The notes under the pieces were generated by a model. The model was given only the letters and a program-made list of their open reading frames with translations. It was not told the origin of the DNA and searched no databases. A stretch of DNA of 64,000 nt from Nitrobacter sp051535215 (GTDB lineage Bacteria; Pseudomonadota; Alphaproteobacteria; Rhizobiales; Xanthobacteraceae), in NCBI RefSeq assembly GCF_051535215.1, contig NZ_JBPPLY010000004.1:124001-188000 (forward strand), given 5' to 3'. Each line of letters starts with the position of its first letter. Position 1 is the first letter of the stretch. This document shows, piece after piece, positions 26,828-33,516 of the stretch. The position numbers and the translations under genes were made by a program.

Positions 26828-28081
26828 TCAGCTCGCCGCGAACTTCATCAGCTTGATGGCGTCGAAGTCCTGCACGCCGCCGCCGACGCGCTTGGTGGTG
26901 TAGAACAGCACGTAGGGTTTCGCGGAGTAAGGGTCGCGCAGCACGCGCACACCGGCGCGGTCCACCACAAGGTAGCCGCGACGGAAGTCGCCGAACGCGA
27001 TCGACAGCGAATTCGTCGCGACATCCGGCATGTCCTCGGCCTCGACCAGCGGGAACGTCATCAGCGACGCGCGCCCGCCCGCCAGCGACGGCGGCTGCCA
27101 CAGATACGAGCCACCGGTATCCTTGAACTTGCGGATCGCGGCCTGCGTCTTGCGGTTCATTACGAAGGCGGCGTTCTGGCGATAGCCGGCCTTCAACGCA
27201 TACACCAGATCGACCAGCGCATCGGAGGGGTTCGACGTCGCGAACCCGCCGGCGAGACCGCTGGGGACATAGCCGAGCTTGCCCCACACCCATGAACCGT
27301 TGGCCACGGTGTCGGATTGCAGGAAGCCCTTCGGCTTGTTGGTGCCGTCGCCGTTGACGAAGGCCGCGCCTTCCTGCACCGCGAAGGTCAGTTCGACCTC
27401 CTGCGCGATCCACTCGTCGATGTTGACGGCGCTGTCATCGAGCAGCGTCGCGGTCGCCGCGGGCATGGCGTAAAGCTCCATCGCCGGGAAGCTCAAGGCA
27501 TCCAGCGTCGGCGACGTGGTTTGCGTTCGCGAATCCGTCTCCCCGACCCAGCCGGTGGCGGGTCCCGCCGTCATGAACGGCTTTTTGTAGACGTTGCCCG
27601 AGATGGTGCGCACCGATGCGAGCGCGCGGATCGGCGAGATCGCCGCCAGCCGCTCGCCGATGGCCTGCTCCAGTTCGACCGGCACCAGATAGCCGCCGTC
27701 GGGGTTGGATCCGCCCGACATCGCCTTGGTCTCCAGGCCACGCAGGGCGCCCACCTCACCGCCGCGCACATAGGCCTCGAATGCGCTTTTGTGCTCGCGC
27801 GACGCCGCATCGCCAGCGATGCGGCCGCGGCCTTCGAGCGCCGGACGGGCGTGCTTCAGCGCCAGTTCGTCCATGCGCTTGTGCTGCGCGTCGAGCGCGG
27901 CATTGATGCGGTCGACCTTATCTTCCAGCAGCACGTCGCCGCGCTTCTTCTCCAGCCGCGCCAGGCGCTCGTCATTGGCCGCCTTGAATTCCTCGAAGGT
28001 GATGCGGAAGTCGTCATAGTCGCCGCGGACGGCGACGCCGGATTTGTGTTCCAGTGCGGTGTCGGTGATATCGAAGTCCAT
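26828..28081 (-). CDS. GTA gp5 major capsid protein (HK97 fold)
   Basis: 417 residues. The N-terminal coiled-coil scaffolding part (FEEFKAANDERLARLEKKRG to about residue 115) is removed on maturation in the family. The HK97-type core starts near GGSNPDGGYLVPVELEQAIG and includes GWVGETDSRTQTTSPTLDAL, INGDGTNKPKGFL-like VNGDGTNKPKGFLQSDT, and VLRDPYSAKPYVLFYTTKR. Length and order match RcGTA gp5. The prohead protease that should process it is encoded 1.8 kb upstream across the RNase A-like toxin cassette. Confidence 0.97.
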   Translation of the reverse strand: MDFDITDTALEHKSGVAVRGDYDDFRITFEEFKAANDERLARLEKKRGDVLLEDKVDRINAALDAQHKRMDELALKHARPALEGRGRIAGDAASREHKSAFEAYVRGGEVGALRGLETKAMSGGSNPDGGYLVPVELEQAIGERLAAISPIRALASVRTISGNVYKKPFMTAGPATGWVGETDSRTQTTSPTLDALSFPAMELYAMPAATATLLDDSAVNIDEWIAQEVELTFAVQEGAAFVNGDGTNKPKGFLQSDTVANGSWVWGKLGYVPSGLAGGFATSNPSDALVDLVYALKAGYRQNAAFVMNRKTQAAIRKFKDTGGSYLWQPPSLAGGRASLMTFPLVEAEDMPDVATNSLSIAFGDFRRGYLVVDRAGVRVLRDPYSAKPYVLFYTTKRVGGGVQDFDAIKLMKFAAS

Positions 28082-28146
28082 TCACATTCTCCTCGGTGGT
28101 CGTGGTTTCATGGCTTTGTCGCCCAAGACTTGCGTGACACTGCGCC

Positions 28147-28275
28147 AGAGCGTTTTGGAGCGAAGCATGTCCTCGGGCTTGACCCGAGGATGGATACTGG
28201 TTCGCGTGAAGAAACCGCGTCACAACAAGAATCTGGAGTCCCGTTCCGATTTCATCGGGACGGAAATGGCTCTAG
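28147..28275 (+). repeat. Dispersed palindromic repeat, family R, good copy
   Basis: Starts AGCGTTTTGGAGCGAAGCAT; core hairpin CCTCGGGCTTGACCCGAGG; then GGTTCGCGTGAAGAAACCGC; a second hairpin (GTCCCGTTCCGAT with ATCGGGACGGA); ends GGCTCTAG. Similar copies at 41299, 56064 and, reversed, 60010. It lies upstream of the capsid gene in the 233-bp gap between capsid and the plus-strand membrane gene. Confidence 0.75.
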
Positions 28276-28314
28276 AATGGCTTCCCGCAACGAGAGCACC
28301 GTCGAGGCGAAACC

Positions 28315-28602
28315 ATGCGCTTTCTGATCTTTGTCTGGATAACTCTCGCCGTCGCCGCCGCAGCCAGCGCGTGGTATGCGATGGAGCCGTCGCGACGCGG
28401 CCCGGCACAATTCTGGATCGGCGCCTGCGCAGTGCTGCTGGCGGCGTTCGCGATATCCTTCATGATGCTGGGCGGCAGCACCGAAAAATCGCTGCTGTCG
28501 ATCGCGCTTTATTTCCTGAACTGGGGCATGGCGGCCGGCGGCGCGGCGATCTGCGTCGGCGTCATCGCTGGCCTGTCGCTGGCGCTGGCGTACAAGCGGT
28601 GA
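28315..28602 (+). CDS. Small three-helix membrane protein inside the GTA cluster
   Basis: 95 residues with hydrophobic segments at about 4-22, 33-53 and 64-90 (MRFLIFVWITLAVAAAASAW; CAVLLAAFAISFMMLGG; ALYFLNWGMAAGGAAICVGV). Family not recognised. It runs opposite to the GTA genes between capsid and an immunity-like relic. No ribosome site of note. Base composition is like the neighbours. It could be a stray housekeeping gene or a cargo protein. Confidence 0.65.
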   Translation: MRFLIFVWITLAVAAAASAWYAMEPSRRGPAQFWIGACAVLLAAFAISFMMLGGSTEKSLLSIALYFLNWGMAAGGAAICVGVIAGLSLALAYKR

Positions 28603-28677
28603 GAGATATCGGCATCAGCCGGGTGAACGCCGCGTCCAGCGGCGCTCTCTCGATATGGCCGGGATCATGCTCCAGCG

Positions 28678-28916
28678 TCAGTCAGGTCGCTTCACTTCCT
28701 GCGCGCGCATGAACTTCATCAGGGCCACGAACTGATCCTCGGTCTCGAGGTAGTAAAAGTCTTGATCGGGATAGCGCTTCGTCGGGACCACGGGCTTACC
28801 GACCAGGCGGCGCAGGAAGGCGACGCCATCCTTGAACTCGGCCTCGCGCCGCTACTGCAACACCGTACAGACACCATCGTGAGCAAATAAACTTCGACAC
28901 TATATCGGGATGTCAT
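28678..28916 (-). pseudogene. Decayed small protein, possible immunity relic
   Basis: From ATG at 28916 the frame reads MTSRYSVEVYLLT, then shifts; the following frame reads HDGVCTVLQ, stop (TAG at 28852-28854), and REAEFKDGVAFLRRLVGKPV then DQDFYYLETEDQFVALMKFM up to TGA at 28678. Good coding text is thus broken by one frameshift (about 28865-28890) and one nonsense codon. The layout (YxVxVY start, YL/DLT-x-LMxF end) weakly resembles the immunity candidate at 28986-29216 next door. Probably a dead immunity gene left from an earlier toxin. Confidence 0.6.
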
Positions 28917-28985
28917 GGCTTTTATCGCCTGCGATCAGGGTTGGTCGGGAATACTCTATCGAAACCAGCCGTGCGAGCGCCGCAT

Positions 28986-29216
28986 CTACCGGCCCCCGCG
29001 TTTCGCGCGCAGCTCCTTGCTGAATTCCATCAGCTTGTCGAGCTGCTCCTGGGTCAGATCATACCATTCGATATGGCTGGGATCCTGCCGGCGCTGCGAT
29101 TCCAGACCGTCGAGCTCTCCAAGAAACTTCCGTACCAGCCAGTATTCGTGCTCGTCAGGCCACGACAGATATGCCTCAACGCCCTCAACGTAGACTTGGA
29201 TTTTATACTTTGCCAT
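28986..29216 (-). CDS. Putative immunity protein for the RNase A-like toxin
   Basis: 76 residues: MAKYKIQVYVEGVEAYLSWP, then an acidic middle and IEWYDLTQEQLDKLMEFSKE. Small, acidic-then-basic and without signal peptide. It begins 8 bp after the toxin stop on the same strand, the usual place for the cognate immunity gene. Family not recognised; role inferred from position. Confidence 0.7.
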   Translation of the reverse strand: MAKYKIQVYVEGVEAYLSWPDEHEYWLVRKFLGELDGLESQRRQDPSHIEWYDLTQEQLDKLMEFSKELRAKRGGR

Positions 29217-29224
29217 GGTCTGCT

Positions 29225-29896
29225 CTATTCATTCCGGGGAAATGCGGTCTCAACCCTGTAGCCCTTCTCACTCCTCCGGTCACGCACGATCACCACCCGT
29301 ACACCGTAGGTCTCCCTGATATAAGGCTGCGAGCGCTCGGTCGCCGCATAGGCCTCGCTCCCGGTCGGCGAGCCGAATACAGCGTCAAGGTCCTCCTTCC
29401 CTGAAAGCCCGTTGACGACTTTATCGACCTTGTCCGGATTTCGCGCAATCGTCGAATTGACCAGCTTGTTTGCCGCTTCCAGCGAGGGAAAGGAACCTTC
29501 TCTCAAACCGTCCGCCAAGGCGCCAACCCGGCGATAGTAGCCGGTCGCGCCGTTAACGGCGTTCAAAAGAGACGCGTCGCTCCGTCCAACATGTCTTTCG
29601 ATGGCGTGGCCGCCAAGATCGCGCTCTTCCAGCAGGTCGATCGGTCGCTTGTTCGGGCGGTATTGAATCCGTTCGAGACCGCCGCCGCCGTCCGCCCACT
29701 GCCCGCCGTCCGGATTGCCGGCGGGGACGCGCGGCTGGCTCGGACTGTATTTTCGCGCGAGCGCCGGATAGACCTCACGAGGATCGTTGCCGGGAACGAG
29801 AAAGCGCGCCGCGTCCGGCCGGATCCATCGGTAGGCATCGGGCCGCATCCAGCGCGCGCGCTGGGTGGCTTCGAATAGGCTTTCATGATTTGACAT
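29225..29896 (-). CDS. Polymorphic toxin with CdiA-type RNase A-like tip and GTA-type leader
   Basis: 223 residues. The leader, residues 1-67 (HESLFEATQRARWMRPDAYR; PALARKYSPSQPRVPAGNPD), is homologous to that of the HNH-type toxin at 25774. The tip begins near residue 85: LLEERDLGGHAIERHVGRSD, FPSLEAANKLVNSTI, and YGVRVVIVRDRRSEKGYRVE. This pattern matches the bacterial CdiA-CT RNase A-like domain, where the His of GGHxIExHVG is catalytic (here H97 and H102). It should degrade RNA in a target cell. Its ATG overlaps the prohead protease stop as TGATG, so it is translationally coupled to a GTA head gene. Confidence 0.87.
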   Translation of the reverse strand: MSNHESLFEATQRARWMRPDAYRWIRPDAARFLVPGNDPREVYPALARKYSPSQPRVPAGNPDGGQWADGGGGLERIQYRPNKRPIDLLEERDLGGHAIERHVGRSDASLLNAVNGATGYYRRVGALADGLREGSFPSLEAANKLVNSTIARNPDKVDKVVNGLSGKEDLDAVFGSPTGSEAYAATERSQPYIRETYGVRVVIVRDRRSEKGYRVETAFPRNE

Positions 29897-30543
29897 CAGC
29901 GTGCTCCCGCGATCTGCGCGCGCAGCGCGCCGTGCAGCGCCGCGCGCCGCGATTCCCTGCCGCGCAGCGACGCCACCGCCGGGCGCGGGCGGAGCCGCGG
30001 CGCCGGTTCATCCGCGGCCTCCGTCATGCTCCGCCAGCCGCGCTCGGCCTGTGTCCGCTCGCGCGAGCGCGGCGACGGGGGCGTCGCCTGCTTCACGGCG
30101 CGGACACGCGCTCCCGCCAGCAGCGGGAAGGTGACGATGGAAATCTCCCACAGGTCGACCTGATAGAGTTTGCGCACGCGCGTGCGCGGCTCGATCCGGC
30201 CGCGCACGGTGCGGTAGCCGATCGACAGGCCGTCCACCGCGCCGGCCTCGACCAGCGCCAGCAGTTCGCGCGCCCGCGCCACGTCGGGGATCAACTTTCC
30301 CCGCGCCCACAGCCCGCGAAAATCCTCGCGCAGTTCGAGCCAGATGCCGACCGGCTCACTCGGATCGTGCTGGAACAGCATCGGGATCCTGCGCAAGCCT
30401 TTCGCCTTCAAGGTCTGCGCGAACGCGCCGGGCATCATCATGTCGCGCGCCTGGTCGATCTCGCCGAACAGACTGGCATAGCCTTCCACCGCGCCGTCGC
30501 CGGAAAACGACAGACGCGACACGGATGACAACGGGGCGTGCAT
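29896..30543 (-). CDS. GTA gp4 prohead protease (HK97 family)
   Basis: 215 residues from MHAPLSSVSRLSFSG at 30543; the longer frame to 30756 runs over the neighbouring small gene. Motifs: VEGYASLFGEIDQARDMMMP, MLFQHDPSEPVGIWLELRED (catalytic His in FQHD) and VDGLSIGYRTVRG (catalytic Ser in LSIGY), which give the HK97 prohead protease core. The C-terminal 60 residues are Arg-rich. It should cut the capsid N-terminal arm. Its stop overlaps the start of the RNase A-like toxin. Confidence 0.95.
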   Translation of the reverse strand: MHAPLSSVSRLSFSGDGAVEGYASLFGEIDQARDMMMPGAFAQTLKAKGLRRIPMLFQHDPSEPVGIWLELREDFRGLWARGKLIPDVARARELLALVEAGAVDGLSIGYRTVRGRIEPRTRVRKLYQVDLWEISIVTFPLLAGARVRAVKQATPPSPRSRERTQAERGWRSMTEAADEPAPRLRPRPAVASLRGRESRRAALHGALRAQIAGAR

Positions 30544-30643
30544 GATCGACCTCGCGGAATGAGCGGAGGAACGGATTGATGAAATTCGAAACGACGTGTG
30601 GTACCCGCCGCGCGCGCTTGTGGCGGACGCTACTTGGCGATGC

Positions 30644-30835
30644 TCAGCTCTTGCGGCTGCGTTTCGCCGGCTTGCGCCGCGCCGCCGGCCTCGGACGCGA
30701 CGATTTCCCAGCCGGCGCCTTGCGCTGCGCGCGATCGAGATGGGCGAGGAATTCACGGAACACGGTGAGATGATCCCGCGAGGATTTGGTCTCGGTGCTG
30801 AACGAGCGCAGCATGCTGTGAAGGTTGTCCATCAA
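30644..30835 (-). CDS. Small basic protein in the GTA head module
   Basis: 63 residues: MMDNLHSMLRSFSTETKSSR followed by a strongly basic tail (RPRPAARRKPAKRSRKS). It overlaps the preceding membrane gene by 4 bp (ATGA), which supports real translation. Function unknown; the basic tail suggests nucleic-acid contact, which is inference. Confidence 0.6.
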   Translation of the reverse strand: MMDNLHSMLRSFSTETKSSRDHLTVFREFLAHLDRAQRKAPAGKSSRPRPAARRKPAKRSRKS

Positions 30836-31044
30836 TCCTGATCCTTGTCGAAGGTTAAGGCGCGGCGTTGCGCCTTGCGATTGAACCGCTGCAGTTCACG
30901 GACGAAATCGTCGAAGCGGCGCGAGGCGGCCGACAGTTCACGCAGCGCGAACAAAAGACCCGCGCTGGCCGCGCTCGCCCACAGAAACAGCGCGAGATGC
31001 GCGAGGTCGCCGCGCTCTGCGAAGATGCGGATCAGGTCGGACAT
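30832..31044 (-). CDS. GTA gp3.5-like small membrane protein
   Basis: 70 residues: one membrane segment (LALFLWASAASAGLLFALRE) and a basic C-terminal part (FVRELQRFNRKAQRRALTFD). A small membrane protein between portal and prohead protease is the gp3.5 position of RcGTA-like clusters. Coupled to the next small gene by a 4-bp overlap. Confidence 0.72.
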   Translation of the reverse strand: MSDLIRIFAERGDLAHLALFLWASAASAGLLFALRELSAASRRFDDFVRELQRFNRKAQRRALTFDKDQD

Positions 31045-31065
31045 CGCATGAACCCATGGCGGACG

Positions 31066-31130
31066 TCATGACCGGACTTGATCCAGCCAATCCATCGTCT
31101 TCATCAAAAGAGTTCGCAGGGGTGAAACGC
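31066..31130 (+). repeat. Truncated copy of repeat family F2
   Basis: GTCATGACCGGACTTGATCC followed by AGCCAATCCATCGTCTTC matches the start of the copy at 42750. It lies between the Imm1-like gene and gp3.5. Confidence 0.45.
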
Positions 31131-31160
31131 GAGTCAGGTCCGACCGGGTCAAGACCTAAG

Positions 31161-31637
31161 CTACGGATCGGGGAACGTCTCCGGCGGCAGATCGCTATCT
31201 GCGATCCATTCGATGCTGGTCGGCAACTCGCCGTCGGTCTCGATGAATTCCTTCACCGCTTTCCAGGCGACAGGGAACGGCACGAACAGTCCGACCGACA
31301 ACGGATCGCCATGCAGCGACCGCACGAACTCGCCGAGACGACGGAGGTCGCCTTTGGAATTATATGTCTGTTTGCGCCGGATACGCCCGTCCCATTTTCG
31401 ATAAAGAAGTGTGACACCGAGATCGGGATTGCCAGTCATTGACAGATTTACAGTAACTTGCTCCGACGCAGGCAGATGATCTGTGCTACAGAGACCGGCG
31501 GCCGCCAAACCCCAGTTATCGTTGCCTCCGCGATACGGCCATTCCTGCCCTTTGGGCGCCCGAGCAAACCGCTCAAGGTCGTCCGGGGAAGGCCAGCTAT
31601 GCCAGTCACAGCCAGGAAAATTCGTGGTTTTCTTCAT
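31161..31637 (-). CDS. Imm1-like immunity protein for the deaminase toxin
   Basis: 158 residues. The second half, GVTLLYRKWDGRIRRKQTYN, then FPVAWKAVKEFIETDGELPT and SIEWIADSDLPPE, follows the Imm1 pattern (hydrophobic strand, V-x-x-A/EF-x-x-TGxxP-x-x-I-x-W). Imm1 proteins are known partners of deaminase toxins, which fits the upstream gene. Its ATG overlaps the toxin stop by 4 bp (ATGA). N-terminal half is rich in Trp and aromatic residues. Confidence 0.8.
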   Translation of the reverse strand: MKKTTNFPGCDWHSWPSPDDLERFARAPKGQEWPYRGGNDNWGLAAAGLCSTDHLPASEQVTVNLSMTGNPDLGVTLLYRKWDGRIRRKQTYNSKGDLRRLGEFVRSLHGDPLSVGLFVPFPVAWKAVKEFIETDGELPTSIEWIADSDLPPETFPDP

Positions 31638-32137
31638 CTACGTCTCCAAACGAGCCATCTGCCGTTTGTCATGACACTCGTTATTCCCGTTGGCCGCTCC
31701 ACATAAGTCACGGCAGGATTTCCCAACTCCATTCCGAGCAGCGGAAGAACCTCACCGCAGTTCCAACAGACTTCCCTATCGACCTCGACCGTAATTGTCC
31801 TGCCGGCGAGCGACCCACCATTGTCTCTAGCCGCTCTCATCAAAATTGTCGCCTCAGCATGGTAGAGTGAGTTGTTCGGCGCTTTTCCAATGTTACCAGT
31901 TTCCACAGTCCCCGGATATTTGTTGACGAGGCTCCACCTCCACCCATCAGCCTCAAAACGATCGGCCGCACCATATCCCGGCGTCCCGGAGTTCACCCCG
32001 AAATATAGCTTTCCATCGATCTCGGCAGCCGCAACCGTGCCGTTATCCGGCCGCCACATCGGCTCGCCGAAAAGATTGGGCTCATTATAGATGGTGCGAT
32101 AGGCATTGATCCAACCCTGCCCGTCGAACGGGCGCAT
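31634..32137 (-). CDS. Deaminase-like polymorphic toxin (leader lost by frameshift)
   Basis: 167 residues from the first ATG in frame. The zinc-dependent deaminase core is clear: HAE at residues 93-95 (SLYHAEATILMRAARDNGG) and CxxC at 124-127 (VDREVCWNCGEVLPLL). It probably deaminates nucleic-acid bases or nucleotides. In the same frame upstream of 32137 lies GGNLGPPLDPPRESLP, like the GPPLD linker of the HNH-type toxin, so the full gene once began at 32231 and a frameshift at about 32186-32195 has split it. Whether the shorter form is made is unknown. Coupled to the Imm1-like gene. Confidence 0.78.
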   Translation of the reverse strand: MRPFDGQGWINAYRTIYNEPNLFGEPMWRPDNGTVAAAEIDGKLYFGVNSGTPGYGAADRFEADGWRWSLVNKYPGTVETGNIGKAPNNSLYHAEATILMRAARDNGGSLAGRTITVEVDREVCWNCGEVLPLLGMELGNPAVTYVERPTGITSVMTNGRWLVWRRR

Positions 32138-32162
32138 CGACGGCAGACTTTCCCGCGGCGGA

Positions 32163-32231
32163 TCAAGCGGCGGGCCCAGATTGCCGCCGCGCGCGCTGAT
32201 GCGCGAGCCACGCAGATTCGTGCTCGGTCAT
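32163..32231 (-). pseudogene. Frameshifted 5' end of the deaminase toxin
   Basis: From ATG at 32231 the frame reads MTEHESAWLAHQRARRQSGP and stops at 32163. The first 14 residues match the leader start of the other two toxins (MSNHES; DAWLRHQQSR). Adding one CG unit to the CGCGCGCG tract at about 32188-32195 would join this frame to GGNLGPPLDPP and the deaminase frame. It begins 58 bp after the portal stop. Confidence 0.72.
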
Positions 32232-32289
32232 GAAAATCGTCCGGAGAAATTGAATTGATACGCGAGCGCCAGACGAGTTGAGCGCGCCC

Positions 32290-33465
32290 CTACTCCAGCC
32301 GATCACCACCCTCGATCGGCGCATAGCCGACCGCCTCGCGCTTTTCGTTAAGCGTGAGAAACGCCGCGTTGCTGACGCGCTCCCACAATGCTGCCCGATC
32401 GGCGGCGAGCGCGTCGATCCTGTCGGCGTCCACCACGATGCGGATGGTTTCACCGAACTGCGGCGACAGCCACTGCGCGAACGCGTTACCGATGCGCGAC
32501 GCCAGCGGCAGCACGGTCTGGCGGAAGAAGCAGCGGTTGGCTTCCTGGAAATTCGCGTAGGTGTTGTCGCCGGGAATGCCGAGCACCATCGGCGGCACGC
32601 CGAAGGCGAGCGCGATCTCGCGCGCGGCGGTATGCTTCGCTTCCAGGAAATCCATGTCCTTCGGCGTCAGCGACATCGCCTTCCAGTCGAGCCCGCCTTC
32701 GAGCAGCAGCGGCCGTCCCGCGTTCACCGCACCCTGATAAGTGTCAGTGAGTTCTCTCTTCAGCCGGTCGAACTGCGAATCCGAGAGCACCGCGCCTTCG
32801 GGGCCGGAATAGACCAGCGCGCCGGAGGGCCGCGCGGCGTTGTCGAGCAGCGCCTTGTTCCAGGCCGATCCGGCGTTGTGAGTATCGATCGCCACCGCCG
32901 CCGGTTCGATCGGCGCGAGGCCGTAATGATCGTCGAGTGGATGGAAGAACGTCAGGTGCAGGATCGGCGGCACGGCTGACGATGCCTGATCGAAGCGGAT
33001 GCTGCGACCGCCGACTGCATATTCATACGCCTCCGCCCAGCCATCGACGCCGGGCACCACCTTCATGCGATCGGGCCGCAGCGCAAACAGTTCGCGCACC
33101 GCGCCGTCGAGCGCGACCGCCTCGATATAAGCATTGCCGGACAGCAGAAGATGCGACACCAGCATCTCGAGAAACGCGCCGCCGTCCTGCCGCGGGTTCG
33201 GCCGCGACAACAGCAGCGACAGCGGATGCGCTTCACGCTCCTGCGCGCCTTCGAATACGAGGTAGCTGCACGAGGCCACGTTCTCCGCGATCAGCCGCAC
33301 GGCGCGATGCACGATGGCGTTGTTGAGATAACCCTCGCGCGCCAGCGCCGCATAGTCGCGCGGCGTCCACCGCGCGCGGCCGCCGCTCTCGAAGGCAAGC
33401 AGTTTCGCCGTGCGGCTGGCTTTCGTCTCGGGCGGAATCAAAAAGGCTTTAAAACGATCGAACAT
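32290..33465 (-). CDS. GTA gp3 portal protein (HK97 family)
   Basis: 391 residues from MFDRFKAFLIPPETKASRTA at 33465, chosen over the ATG at 33483 because AAAGGG lies at ribosome-site distance. Motifs LLLSGNAYIEAVALDGAVRE, ILHLTFFHPLDDHYGLAPIE, and IPGDNTYANFQEANRCFFRQ are the portal core. The dodecameric ring is where DNA enters the head and the tail attaches. Ends 58 bp before the leader of the deaminase toxin. Confidence 0.96.
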   Translation of the reverse strand: MFDRFKAFLIPPETKASRTAKLLAFESGGRARWTPRDYAALAREGYLNNAIVHRAVRLIAENVASCSYLVFEGAQEREAHPLSLLLSRPNPRQDGGAFLEMLVSHLLLSGNAYIEAVALDGAVRELFALRPDRMKVVPGVDGWAEAYEYAVGGRSIRFDQASSAVPPILHLTFFHPLDDHYGLAPIEPAAVAIDTHNAGSAWNKALLDNAARPSGALVYSGPEGAVLSDSQFDRLKRELTDTYQGAVNAGRPLLLEGGLDWKAMSLTPKDMDFLEAKHTAAREIALAFGVPPMVLGIPGDNTYANFQEANRCFFRQTVLPLASRIGNAFAQWLSPQFGETIRIVVDADRIDALAADRAALWERVSNAAFLTLNEKREAVGYAPIEGGDRLE

Positions 33466-33516
33466 CAACGACCCTTTCTTCACCTCTTCCCGACAGTGGG
33501 AAGCGGAAGCTCTCTC

